From: Pseudobutyrivibrio ruminis
Lineage (GTDB): Bacteria; Bacillota; Clostridia; Lachnospirales; Lachnospiraceae
Length of the DNA: 64,000 nucleotides
Direction: 5' to 3'
NCBI GenBank assembly: GCA_015057305.1
Contig: SVES01000003.1
Location: 62,001-126,000 of the forward strand
Shown here: piece by piece, positions 26,156-35,046 of the stretch
How positions within the stretch are numbered: position 1 is the first letter of the stretch
Layout: each line of letters starts with the position of its first letter
The notes under the pieces: generated by a model
The model's database searches: none
Told to the model about the DNA's origin: nothing
Seen by the model: only the letters and a program-made list of their open reading frames with translations
Position numbers and translations under genes: made by a program

Positions 26156-27547
26156 ATGCGACAGGTTGATTTTGAAAAAGGAAAAACACTAAATAATATT
26201 ATTGCTACAGCACTGCCAATGTTAGTAGCGCAAATATTAAATCTTCTATATAACATAGTGGATAGAATATATATTGCAAGAATTCCTGTAATTGGAACAA
26301 CTGCCCTGGGGGCAGTGGGACTTTGCTTTCCAATTGTGATTTTGATTACAGGTTTTACCAATATGTATGGAAGTGGTGGTGCTCCCTTATTTTCTATTGC
26401 AAGAGGCCAGAAAAATACTGATGAAGCAAAGGCTATACAAAACACTTCATTTTTCTTGTTGGTGACCACAGGAATTGTTTTGATATTCATAGGAGAAGCT
26501 TTGGGGCAGCCTATACTAAAAATATTCGGCACCTCAGAAGATTCTATGACATACGCCCTACCGTATTTACGTATTTATTTATTGGGTACATTATTCTCTA
26601 TGATTGCCACAGGAATGAATCCATTTATTACGGCCCAGGGATTTGCTTTTGTTGGGATGACTACAGTAGTAGTGGGCGCCGCAGCTAATATCATCCTAGA
26701 TCCAATATTTATATTTGCATTAGGCATGGGAATCCAAGGAGCCGCAATTGCTACAGTTATTTCTCAGGCATTATCTGCCATATATGTAATGAGCTTCTTG
26801 CTAAGAAAAGATAGTGAATACAAGCTTCATTTTCTTAGTTTAAAGGAGATAAAACATTGTGGCTATAGGGCAAAAAAAATAATTGGTCTTGGTACAGCTG
26901 CTTTTATCATGCAGTTTACTAATGCAGTTGTTCAGATTTCCTGCAACAATGTGCTTGCTGATGTGGGCGGAGATATATACGTCTCAATCATGACTATTGT
27001 AAACAGTGCAAGGCAGATGATGGAGACACCACTTCTAGCCATCACAGAAGGAACATCTCCTATAATCAGCTACAACTATGGGGCAAAAAGATATGAGAAA
27101 ATTAAGCAGGCTATTGCCATAATGTTTACCCTTGATATAGTATACGCCCTAATTATCTGGGGCTTCATTCGCTTGTTCCCTGCTACAATCATTGGCATAT
27201 TTAGCAATGATAAGACCATACTTGCGGATGCTATTCCAGCCTTTAATCTATATTTTTCTACATTTATTTTTATGACCTTCCAGCATACAGGGCAAGTTAC
27301 ATTTAAGTCATTAGGCTTGAAAGGAAAGGCTATTTTCTTCTCTTTGTTTAGAAAGGTTATTATTGTAGTACCCCTCACCTACATGCTCCCATACTTATTC
27401 AACTTGGGTACAGCTGGAGTTTTTGCAGCAGAGCCAATCAGTAACGTAGTTGGCGGCTTAGCTTGTTTCATAACAATGCTGTTCACTATTAGAGGTCTTT
27501 TTTTGGATAATAAATGTCGGGTAAATACAAAAGGCATAGTGTTATAA
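26156..27547 (+). CDS. MATE-family efflux transporter
   Basis: A 463-residue membrane protein with about 12 transmembrane segments. It has the MATE N-terminal pattern TALPMLVAQILNLLYNIVDRI, the GAVGLCFPIVILITGFTNM helix, the repeat-related second half starting near KIIGLGTAAFIMQFTNAVVQ, and ISYNYGAKRYEK. MATE proteins export cationic drugs or metabolites by Na+/H+ antiport. Its place between an esterase and a GH2 suggests export of a toxic aglycone or phenolic acid released by glycoside hydrolysis, but this is inference. The ribosome binding site is weak. Confidence 0.9.
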   Translation: MRQVDFEKGKTLNNIIATALPMLVAQILNLLYNIVDRIYIARIPVIGTTALGAVGLCFPIVILITGFTNMYGSGGAPLFSIARGQKNTDEAKAIQNTSFFLLVTTGIVLIFIGEALGQPILKIFGTSEDSMTYALPYLRIYLLGTLFSMIATGMNPFITAQGFAFVGMTTVVVGAAANIILDPIFIFALGMGIQGAAIATVISQALSAIYVMSFLLRKDSEYKLHFLSLKEIKHCGYRAKKIIGLGTAAFIMQFTNAVVQISCNNVLADVGGDIYVSIMTIVNSARQMMETPLLAITEGTSPIISYNYGAKRYEKIKQAIAIMFTLDIVYALIIWGFIRLFPATIIGIFSNDKTILADAIPAFNLYFSTFIFMTFQHTGQVTFKSLGLKGKAIFFSLFRKVIIVVPLTYMLPYLFNLGTAGVFAAEPISNVVGGLACFITMLFTIRGLFLDNKCRVNTKGIVL

Positions 27548-27577
27548 TGATTTAGAGATTTATATTGGGAGGGGCTT

Positions 27578-30103
27578 ATGCGTAAAATTAACATAGATAG
27601 CGAGTGGCGATTTAACCATGGCATGTATGGAGGCATGGCAGCAGTTTTAGGGCAGGACGATTCTAGAATTGTTAATTTGCCTCATGACTATATGATAGAA
27701 AGTGATGTGACTAAAGAGGCACCGGCTGGTCCAGCATCAGGGTATTACACAGCAGGCGTAGCCCATTATACAAAAAAGTTGGATATTCCAGCAGACTGGA
27801 GCACAGAAGAAGTATATCTGCACTTTGATGGTGTGATGATGAACGCCACAGTGGATATCAATGGATGCAAGGTGGCCTTACAGCATTATGGCTACGTGCC
27901 ATTTTCTGTAGATATAACTCCTTATGTATATTTTGGAAAAGCTAATAGAGTAACTGTTACAGTAAATCCAAGTATGCAGCCTAACTGCAGATGGTATTCT
28001 GGGGCAGGTATTTATAGAAGCGTGGAACTTTTACATGGTCCTAAGCTTCACATAGCAAATGATGGAATCTACGTATATACGAAGTCTGTGGAGGATTTCA
28101 ATGGCACAAAAACTGCCTATTTAAAATCGGAGATAGAAGTAGTAAACAAAACCTTAGAAAACAAAATGGCATTGGTTGAGGTTTGGCTTACAGAGGATGG
28201 AAAAGAGGAGATAAAAGTCCATCGTAAAAGTAAAATACAAATCAATCCAAATAGCACAGAGGTTGCATATATTCCAATCACTATAGATAATCCAATGCTT
28301 TGGGACGTTGATAATCCAAATCTCTATAGGGTTCACGCAAGAGTAACCGATTTGGGAGAGTATCGAACTCATCACATTGAGATAGCAGATGGTAGTGTGG
28401 ACGAGGATAACACCATATTTGGTATTAGGACCATTTCGGCTGATTCAAGGCAAGGCCTTAGGATTAACGGAAATAGGGTAAAGCTAAAGGGTGGATGCTT
28501 GCATCACGATAACGGAATCATTGGTGCAGTATCCTTGTATGATGCAGAATATAGAAAGCTTGAAAAATTAAAAAAGCAGGGCTTTAACGCGGTGAGAACC
28601 ACTCACAATCCACCATCAGCGTTGTTTATGGAAGCCTGTGATAGGCTAGGAATGTATGTATTTGACGAGGCTTTTGACGCTTGGGGAATTATGAAGCAGC
28701 CAGGGGACTATAATATGTTCTTTGACACAGACTGGAAAAAGGACTTGACAGCCTTTATCAAGCGAGACAGAAGCCATCCTTCCGTAATCATATGGTCTAC
28801 AGGAAATGAGATTCCTGAAAGAGGAGGCTTAAATAACGGATATACCCTAGCCACTAAGCTGATAAACCATGTGCGCAGGCTTGATGCCAGCAGACCTATT
28901 TCAAATGGTATCTGTTCTTTCTGGAGCGGCTTGGATGATGAGCTAACCGAAGAAGATTTAAAAAAGATGAAAAAGCTCATGAGTGGAGAGGCAACCGGGG
29001 TTCAGAATGTAGATTTTGGAGCAGAAGATTTGTCATGGGAGACATATTCAGAAGCCTTTACAAATGGGTTGGATATTGTGGGATATAATTATATGGAGGA
29101 TAAATATCCTAGGGACCATGAGCTGTACCCTGAAAGAGTAATACTTGGCTCGGAAAATTATCCTAAGGAAATCGGAAAGCGCTGGCCAATGGTTGAAAGC
29201 ACAGATTATGTAATTGGTGATTTCACATGGACAGCCTACGATTATATTGGAGAAGCAGGCATAGGCAAGACTGTTTTCGTAGAGGATTCAGACCCAAGGC
29301 TTAAGGCTGGTCCATTTGCACTGATGTCACATTCATCAGAATATCCATGGCGTCTTGCAAATGATGCAGATATAGATATCAATGGAAATGTTCTTCCTCA
29401 GGGCTGCTATCGAAGTGTTGTGTGGGGATCAGATGCTACATTTCTTTATTCCTATGACCCTAAAAATTATGGAAAAACAGAGATAGTTAGCATGTGGGGC
29501 TTTACAGATGTTTCTACCAAATGGAACTGGGATGGTTTTCAGGGAAAACAGATAAAGCTGGTAGTATTCAGTCAAGCTGACGAGGTAGAACTTTTGATAA
29601 ATGAAAAGTCCTATGGTAGAAAGAAGGCAGGCGAGAGCTTGGCAGTTGAAAATCTACCATTTAGCTTTGTGTTTGATGCTGTATATGAAATGGGTCAGGC
29701 TACTGCAATAAGCTATAAAAATGGAGTAGAGATTTCTCGAGCAGTTATTTGCACTACGGATAATATTGCAAAGCTAAGGCTTAGCCCTGAAGTATCAGAA
29801 ATCAAATCCGACGGACATAGTTTGGCTTATGTTGACATTGAGCTTTTAGATTCTAACGGAAATGTAGTACAATTTGATGATAGAAAAATTAATGTGAGAG
29901 TGGAAGGGGCTGGAGAATTATTAGGCTTTGGTTCCGCAAATCCGATTACAGATGATAACTACTCATCTGGTAGCTGCACAACCTACAGAGGAAAAGCTCT
30001 TGCTATAATTCGAAGCAAAAATGAACCAGGTGAAATAAAAATTTTGGCGGAAGCTAGCCAGGAGAAAGATATAAAAGATTGCTGTGTTGTAAAGAGTCTA
30101 TGA
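27578..30103 (+). CDS. GH2 family glycoside hydrolase (beta-galactosidase-like)
   Basis: An 841-residue cytoplasmic GH2 enzyme, homologous to that at 544. A jelly-roll domain (CRWYSGAGIYRSVELL), an Ig-like domain, a TIM barrel with acid/base Glu411 in STGNEIPERGG and nucleophile Glu526 in LGSENYPKEIG, and two C-terminal beta domains ending in the LGFGSANP motif are visible. GGGAGGGG precedes the ATG. Its stop codon overlaps the start of the histidine kinase gene (ATGA), so enzyme and sensor are translated together, unusual for a glycosidase. Beta-galactosidase, beta-glucuronidase or arabinopyranosidase activities are all possible. Confidence 0.88.
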   Translation: MRKINIDSEWRFNHGMYGGMAAVLGQDDSRIVNLPHDYMIESDVTKEAPAGPASGYYTAGVAHYTKKLDIPADWSTEEVYLHFDGVMMNATVDINGCKVALQHYGYVPFSVDITPYVYFGKANRVTVTVNPSMQPNCRWYSGAGIYRSVELLHGPKLHIANDGIYVYTKSVEDFNGTKTAYLKSEIEVVNKTLENKMALVEVWLTEDGKEEIKVHRKSKIQINPNSTEVAYIPITIDNPMLWDVDNPNLYRVHARVTDLGEYRTHHIEIADGSVDEDNTIFGIRTISADSRQGLRINGNRVKLKGGCLHHDNGIIGAVSLYDAEYRKLEKLKKQGFNAVRTTHNPPSALFMEACDRLGMYVFDEAFDAWGIMKQPGDYNMFFDTDWKKDLTAFIKRDRSHPSVIIWSTGNEIPERGGLNNGYTLATKLINHVRRLDASRPISNGICSFWSGLDDELTEEDLKKMKKLMSGEATGVQNVDFGAEDLSWETYSEAFTNGLDIVGYNYMEDKYPRDHELYPERVILGSENYPKEIGKRWPMVESTDYVIGDFTWTAYDYIGEAGIGKTVFVEDSDPRLKAGPFALMSHSSEYPWRLANDADIDINGNVLPQGCYRSVVWGSDATFLYSYDPKNYGKTEIVSMWGFTDVSTKWNWDGFQGKQIKLVVFSQADEVELLINEKSYGRKKAGESLAVENLPFSFVFDAVYEMGQATAISYKNGVEISRAVICTTDNIAKLRLSPEVSEIKSDGHSLAYVDIELLDSNGNVVQFDDRKINVRVEGAGELLGFGSANPITDDNYSSGSCTTYRGKALAIIRSKNEPGEIKILAEASQEKDIKDCCVVKSL

Positions 30104-31743
30104 AAAAAGTATCACTTCAAAAGGTTTTAAAGATGGCTGTTATTACCGTTTCTACGGTAATAATAGTCTTTCTTGCTATCTTGAGCGGATATTCATTTGT
30201 TCAGTATCAAAACACCATAAAAAGTAAGGTTAATAGTTATTTGTATGAAAGCGCGGATACCTTAGCCGACAGTCTTGCCAGGATAAATTCCCAAATGTAT
30301 GATATCTATTCCTATGATGCTAATTATGAGTATCTGCAATACTCCAGTGGGATAGATAGTATGGAGAGTATTTACACCTTAAATGAACGTTTGTTGACCC
30401 TACAAAAGATGCAGCAAAATACAGTTGGCTATATTATTTTTTACGACAATTTTGAGCAGAAAAAATATTATTTTAATCAGGAGATATTTGACAATGAGGA
30501 TGTGGAGACTATAAAGGATATAGCCCAAAGCATTGCAAGCGAAAATCTTTCTAATAGATCATGGTACTACACAAGTATAAATGAATCTGATTATGGTATT
30601 TGCGTATATCGTTCAGGCAACATTGCTTTATGTCAGTTTTATAGACTGACTGATAGATTAAATGAAATGCTTGAGGGGATAGACATACAAGGGACAAAAG
30701 CATTTTTACTTGATGATGAAGAAATCATAGGAGATAATGAAATACCTGAAAGGGGTTACAATATTTACAAAAGACCTGTAGCAGGTAGCCCACTTGAATT
30801 AGTTGTGGCTGTTCCAATTAATTTTTGGACACTTACCAATATCAATTTGATAGTGCTTGTGATTATGACAATCAGTGTTATTATTGCCGCACTTGTTTTA
30901 TACCGGCAGCTTAGATTGCAATTGCTATTTCCATTGTCGCAGTTGATTAGTGATATGAACAACATTAGCCAAGGAAATATTGATGCAAAAATTCTTTCCA
31001 AATCAAAATTCGTGGAGATACAAACAGTTATTGATACCACAGACACCATGATAGATGAAATCGAAAAGCAAAAGCTTGTGGCATATGAAAGGCAGTTGGA
31101 TTCCCAACGGGCGAAGATGCAGTATCTAGCATTACAATTAAAGCCCCATTTCTTTTTAAATGGTCTAAAGACTTTAAATGTTATGGCAATGAATGGGGAT
31201 ACTGGAAAAATACAGGATGTAATAATGCATTTTTCCACCCATTTACGATATCTTCTAACACTAGAGCGGCAAATGGTTCCACTGGATTCAGAAATAGATT
31301 ATGTTAATAACTATGTTGCCCTTCAAAGGGAAATGACCGATAGACCAATCAAGCTTGAATGGCAGGTGAATGTTCCAAGAAAGGATTGGCTGGTTCCTTG
31401 CCTTTGTATACAAACCTTTATAGAAAACAGCTTCAAGTATGCAAAATTAGGAAGCTCCACAGCTCAATTAATTATTTACATTTCAATAAATGAGCTGGAC
31501 GGGGAAGATAAGCCATTGCTGGATTTGTACATTAGAGACAATGGGGAGGGGTATCCCGAGGAATTTTTGGACCCACTAAATAGCGAGCCTGCTGAGGGAA
31601 GTAGACATGTGGGAATCAATAATTTGCTAAGGCGCTGCCGGCTTGTTTATGGCACAGATTTTGAGTGGATATTTGCCAATGATAATGGTGCTGTAAGTAA
31701 TTTATTTTTACCGTTTATTAATGAGGAGTCAAAGGAACGCTAA
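30100..31743 (+). CDS. Sensor histidine kinase, YesM/LytS type
   Basis: A 547-residue membrane sensor. One transmembrane helix lies near residues 10-35 (ITVSTVIIVFLAILSGYSF), then an extracellular sensor of about 200 residues, a second helix (LIVLVIMTISVIIAALVLY), a HAMP linker and the His_kinase domain. The phosphorylated His lies in LKPHFFLNGLKTL, a variant of the usual INPHFLYNTL. The N-box is FIENSFKYAKLG and the G-box IRDNGEGYPEE. The ATG at 30100 overlaps the GH2 stop codon; a TTG at 30079 inside the GH2 frame is unlikely. It pairs with the response regulator that starts on its last base. Confidence 0.9.
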   Translation: MKKVSLQKVLKMAVITVSTVIIVFLAILSGYSFVQYQNTIKSKVNSYLYESADTLADSLARINSQMYDIYSYDANYEYLQYSSGIDSMESIYTLNERLLTLQKMQQNTVGYIIFYDNFEQKKYYFNQEIFDNEDVETIKDIAQSIASENLSNRSWYYTSINESDYGICVYRSGNIALCQFYRLTDRLNEMLEGIDIQGTKAFLLDDEEIIGDNEIPERGYNIYKRPVAGSPLELVVAVPINFWTLTNINLIVLVIMTISVIIAALVLYRQLRLQLLFPLSQLISDMNNISQGNIDAKILSKSKFVEIQTVIDTTDTMIDEIEKQKLVAYERQLDSQRAKMQYLALQLKPHFFLNGLKTLNVMAMNGDTGKIQDVIMHFSTHLRYLLTLERQMVPLDSEIDYVNNYVALQREMTDRPIKLEWQVNVPRKDWLVPCLCIQTFIENSFKYAKLGSSTAQLIIYISINELDGEDKPLLDLYIRDNGEGYPEEFLDPLNSEPAEGSRHVGINNLLRRCRLVYGTDFEWIFANDNGAVSNLFLPFINEESKER

Positions 31744-32999
31744 TGAATATATTGGTAGTGGACGACCAAAGAGCAGTTGCAGATAGTATTGCAAATGGTA
31801 TTGCTTATAAGGAAATAGGAATTGATGAAGTATACACCGCCTACAGTGCCATGGAGGCTAGACTGGTGATGTTGAATTTCGATATTGATATTTTGCTGAC
31901 AGATATCGAAATGCCAGAGGAGGACGGTTTATCCTTGTTTAGATGGATGCGAGAAAAGTTTCCAAGTACTGTCGGGATTTTTCTAACCAGTCATGCTGAT
32001 TTTGCTTATGCTAGAGAAGCTATTCAAATGGGCGGCTTTGATTATATCTTACAGCCGGCCAGATATGAGGACATTAAAGCTGTGCTGGAGAGGGCTGTGA
32101 AAGAGGCTCACAAAAAGGACAGGGAAAAAAGGCTTGAAAAGGCTTCAGAAATCATAGAGGATCAGAGAGATTCTCTCATGGAGCTTTTTATGTTAAAGGT
32201 TACAGATGGAGAGTATGAGGAGGCTAAAAATCTCTATGACAGAATGAGAAATACTTTCTTTGCAAATTTTGAGAAACCAGTTTTTCATCCTGTACTAATA
32301 AACATCTTGAAATATGAAAGCAAAGCTAATAAATGGAATGAAGGCCTAATTAAGCTTGTGTTTAGAAATGTATTAGAGGAGCTTTTTGAGGACTTTAATC
32401 TTAAGGTAATGTTGACAAAATTTGATATGCAAAACTATATTGCTATCGCTGTAACAGAGGCAAATGCAATCCCAGTTGACGCATGGTGTGCAGGTGTAGA
32501 GAATTTCACCAAATTTATAAATACACGAATGGATTTTTCTGTTGCTGTATATCCTAAGAAGCATGAACTTGATGAATACAGTGATGAAAGCTTTAATGAG
32601 CTAAAAAGAAGAAAGAATCTAAATGCAACTGGAAGTCCAGGAATATATTGGGAAGTGGCTCCAGAGGACTTTGGTGTAGTGGATAATGTGGAACGAATAA
32701 GAAAGGCAGAGGACTATATCAGGGCTAACATTACAAATGGAATTACTAGAACAGAGGTGGCAGAGTATGTTCACCTAAACGAAGATTATTTTACTAGAGA
32801 ATTTAAAAAGTATACTGGTTATACCTATAAGGACTATGAAGTAATGATTAGAATGGAAATGGCAAAGACAACTCTTGCTAAAACCAAGCTACCAGTTAGT
32901 ATTGTGGCATCCAAGGTTGGCTATGATAATTTCTCACATTTTTCTAAAGCCTTTAAAAAGTATACTGGCATGACACCACAGGAATTTAGAAAGTCGTAA
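31743..32999 (+). CDS. Response regulator, YesN type (receiver + AraC HTH)
   Basis: A 418-residue partner of the kinase at 30100. The receiver has the acidic pair Asp7/Asp8, phospho-acceptor Asp54 in LLTDIEMPEEDG and switch Ser in FLTSHADFAY. The near-invariant receiver lysine is replaced by Gln104 (DYILQPARY), which may weaken phosphorylation-driven switching. A middle region of about 180 residues leads to a C-terminal AraC domain (RTEVAEYVHLNEDYFTREFK; VSIVASKVGYDNFSHFSKAF). Start overlaps the kinase stop (TAATG). It probably activates the ABC importer and GH43 genes beginning at 33120. Confidence 0.92.
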   Translation: MNILVVDDQRAVADSIANGIAYKEIGIDEVYTAYSAMEARLVMLNFDIDILLTDIEMPEEDGLSLFRWMREKFPSTVGIFLTSHADFAYAREAIQMGGFDYILQPARYEDIKAVLERAVKEAHKKDREKRLEKASEIIEDQRDSLMELFMLKVTDGEYEEAKNLYDRMRNTFFANFEKPVFHPVLINILKYESKANKWNEGLIKLVFRNVLEELFEDFNLKVMLTKFDMQNYIAIAVTEANAIPVDAWCAGVENFTKFINTRMDFSVAVYPKKHELDEYSDESFNELKRRKNLNATGSPGIYWEVAPEDFGVVDNVERIRKAEDYIRANITNGITRTEVAEYVHLNEDYFTREFKKYTGYTYKDYEVMIRMEMAKTTLAKTKLPVSIVASKVGYDNFSHFSKAFKKYTGMTPQEFRKS

Positions 33000-33034
33000 A
33001 ATTACCAAGTCGGAAAATGACAAATCAAAATCAG

Positions 33035-33064
33035 AAAAGGGGCAGAGACATCTGCCTCTTTTTA
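33035..33064 (+). terminator. Intrinsic terminator after two-component genes
   Basis: AAAAGGGGCAGA pairs with TCTGCCTCTTTT around GACA (33035-33062), followed by Ts. TATAAT at 33070-33075 just after it could be the -10 of the ABC importer operon, whose start is at 33120. No good -35 is seen. Confidence 0.8.
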
Positions 33065-33119
33065 GTTATTATAATTCTCACAAGGAGCAAGGAAGAAATG
33101 CTTGGTTGGGAGGTTATTT

Positions 33120-34037
33120 ATGAACGTTGGTTTGAAAAAAGTAAAAAGATACTTGCCACTGTATCTAATGTTTTTACCTGGCGGATTGTATTTACTGATT
33201 AACAATTATATTCCAATGGCAGGTATTGTGGTGGCATTTAAACAATACAATGTAAGGGACGGTTTGTTTGGAAGTGCATGGATAGGACTTAAGAATTTCA
33301 AGTTTTTATTTGCCACTCCAGATGCATTTATAATTACAAGAAACACAATATTATACAATGTGGTGTTTATAATTCTTAACACTGTGCTTGGCATTATATT
33401 TGCAATGTTTATATGCGATGCCATTAATAAAAAGCTAAAAAAAATGTATCAAAGTGCTATACTTTTTCCTTATTTAATGAGTGCTGTTATTTTGGGATAT
33501 ATCGTATTTGCGTATTGCAGTCAATCAAATGGTATTTTAAACAACACTATTTTACCTTCACTTGGAATTGATCCGGTAAGTTGGTATTCGGACCCAAAGG
33601 TTTGGCCGGTAATTTTGATTTTTGTTAATACCTGGAAGGGCGTAGGTTATGGCTGCTTGATTTATATATCAGCTATAAATGGTATAGACCCATCACTTTA
33701 TGAAGCGGCATCATTAGACGGGGCAACAAAATGGCAGCAAATCAAAGCAATTACATTGCCATCTCTGGTGCCAACAATTATCACTCTTACCCTTATGAGC
33801 ATTGGAAGAATTTTCTACTCTGATTTTGGATTGTTCTATCAGGTGCCAAGAAATTCTGGAGCAGTATATGCAACAACAAATGTAATTGATACCTATGTGT
33901 ACAGAGGTCTTATGGAGCAGTCAAACATTGGTATGTCAGCAGCTGCAGGCTTCTACCAGTCAATTATCGGTTTTATACTGGTTATCGTTGCTAACTGGGT
34001 TGTGCGTAAAATAAGCGAAGAAAATGCTTTGTTCTAA
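33120..34037 (+). CDS. Sugar ABC transporter permease, LplB type
   Basis: A 305-residue membrane protein with six predicted helices and the permease EAA loop YEAASLDGATKWQQIKAITLP, which contacts the ATPase. The N-terminus (FLPGGLYLLINNYIPMAGIV) is typical of LplB/YteP permeases of oligosaccharide importers. ATG at 33120 has GGGAGG upstream; an in-frame TTG at 33102 lies before that site. It is followed by a second permease, a binding protein and GH43, with no ATPase in the operon, so a shared MsmX-like ATPase elsewhere in the genome is expected. Closely similar to the permease at 43191. Confidence 0.93.
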   Translation: MNVGLKKVKRYLPLYLMFLPGGLYLLINNYIPMAGIVVAFKQYNVRDGLFGSAWIGLKNFKFLFATPDAFIITRNTILYNVVFIILNTVLGIIFAMFICDAINKKLKKMYQSAILFPYLMSAVILGYIVFAYCSQSNGILNNTILPSLGIDPVSWYSDPKVWPVILIFVNTWKGVGYGCLIYISAINGIDPSLYEAASLDGATKWQQIKAITLPSLVPTIITLTLMSIGRIFYSDFGLFYQVPRNSGAVYATTNVIDTYVYRGLMEQSNIGMSAAAGFYQSIIGFILVIVANWVVRKISEENALF

Positions 34038-34049
34038 GGGGGAAATGAA

Positions 34050-34937
34050 ATGCGAGAAAAACCTTTTTCAAGATATCAGGTGCTATCAAATGGGGTAATG
34101 ATTATTTGGACTGTACTTATCATTCTTCCGTTTTTGTTGCTTTTGATGTCTTCAATAACAGATGAAAATACATTGGTTGCAAATGGATATTCATATTTTC
34201 CAAAGAAATTTTCCCTTGCAGCTTATGGATATATCATTCAGTCAGGTCAGAAAATATTAAAAGCATATGGCGTTAGTATTATAGTTACAGCCATAGGAAC
34301 AATTGTGAATGTTTTTTTATCAGCCATGATGGCATACACTTTATCGGTAAAAAAGATTCCTGGAAGAAAAGCACTTAACTTTTTTGTTTTCTTTACAATG
34401 CTGTTCAATGGTGGAATAGTTCCTTCGTATTTGCTATGGTCTTCACTTGGGGTAAAGGATACCCTTTGGGCACAGCTATTGCCAAACTTCCTGGTAAGTG
34501 CATGGAATGTAATGATGATTCGAACCTATTTTACTACAAGTATCCCAGAATCCTTGTATGAGGCTGCGGAGATAGATGGGGCAACTCAATTTGAAATATT
34601 TAGAAAGATTGTACTACCTCTAGGCAAGCCAATACTTGTTACAATGGGAACCTTTGCAGGACTTACATATTGGAATGATTGGACAAATGGCTTGTACTAT
34701 ATAACAAGAAATAAGGATTTGTACAATGTACAAAACTTATTAAATCAGATGGTAAGCAACATTCAATATTTGGCGTCAAGCACCAACTCAAATGTTACCA
34801 GTGCAGCATCAGCTATTCCATCTACAGCAATCCAAATGGCAATCGCTTTTGTTGCAATTTTACCTATTATGTTAATATTCCCATTCTTCCAAAAGTATTA
34901 CTCAAAGGGGTTAACACTTGGTGGAGTGAAAGGGTAA
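34050..34937 (+). CDS. Sugar ABC transporter permease, YtcP/LplC type
   Basis: A 295-residue permease with six predicted helices and the EAA loop YEAAEIDGATQFEIFRKIVLPL. Residues FFTMLFNGGIVPSYLLW and the final GLTLGGVKG are hallmarks of the YtcP/CUT1-type second permease. It pairs with the LplB-like permease 12 bases upstream to form the membrane channel of an oligosaccharide importer. A structured intergenic segment (34941-35012) separates it from the binding-protein gene. Confidence 0.93.
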   Translation: MREKPFSRYQVLSNGVMIIWTVLIILPFLLLLMSSITDENTLVANGYSYFPKKFSLAAYGYIIQSGQKILKAYGVSIIVTAIGTIVNVFLSAMMAYTLSVKKIPGRKALNFFVFFTMLFNGGIVPSYLLWSSLGVKDTLWAQLLPNFLVSAWNVMMIRTYFTTSIPESLYEAAEIDGATQFEIFRKIVLPLGKPILVTMGTFAGLTYWNDWTNGLYYITRNKDLYNVQNLLNQMVSNIQYLASSTNSNVTSAASAIPSTAIQMAIAFVAILPIMLIFPFFQKYYSKGLTLGGVKG

Positions 34938-34940
34938 AAA

Positions 34941-35012
34941 ATGAATGCGAGCAAATGAATGCGAGCAGATTTCTGCAAGAAATCTCGCAGCGTTCTAGTA
35001 AGCGAAGCTTAC
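34941..35012 (+). repeat. Tandem repeat and two hairpins before binding-protein gene
   Basis: ATGAATGCGAGCA occurs twice (34941-34953 and 34955-34967). The second copy forms a 12-bp stem with a 3-base bulge, TGCGA-gca-GATTTCT with AGAAATCTCGCA (34960-34989). GTAAGC-GAA-GCTTAC (34998-35012) is a second small hairpin. They stand before the AGGAGG of the abundant binding-protein gene, where a hairpin can stabilise its mRNA segment or lower read-through. The role is inference. Confidence 0.65.
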
Positions 35013-35046
35013 AATATATATATACTTAAGATTAGGAGGAGAAAAA

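Noticed and set aside
33009-33043. Second 21-bp direct repeat (GTCGGAAAATGACA and ATCAGAAAAGGGGC)
   Set aside because: The second half matches poorly and is part of the terminator stem at 33035.
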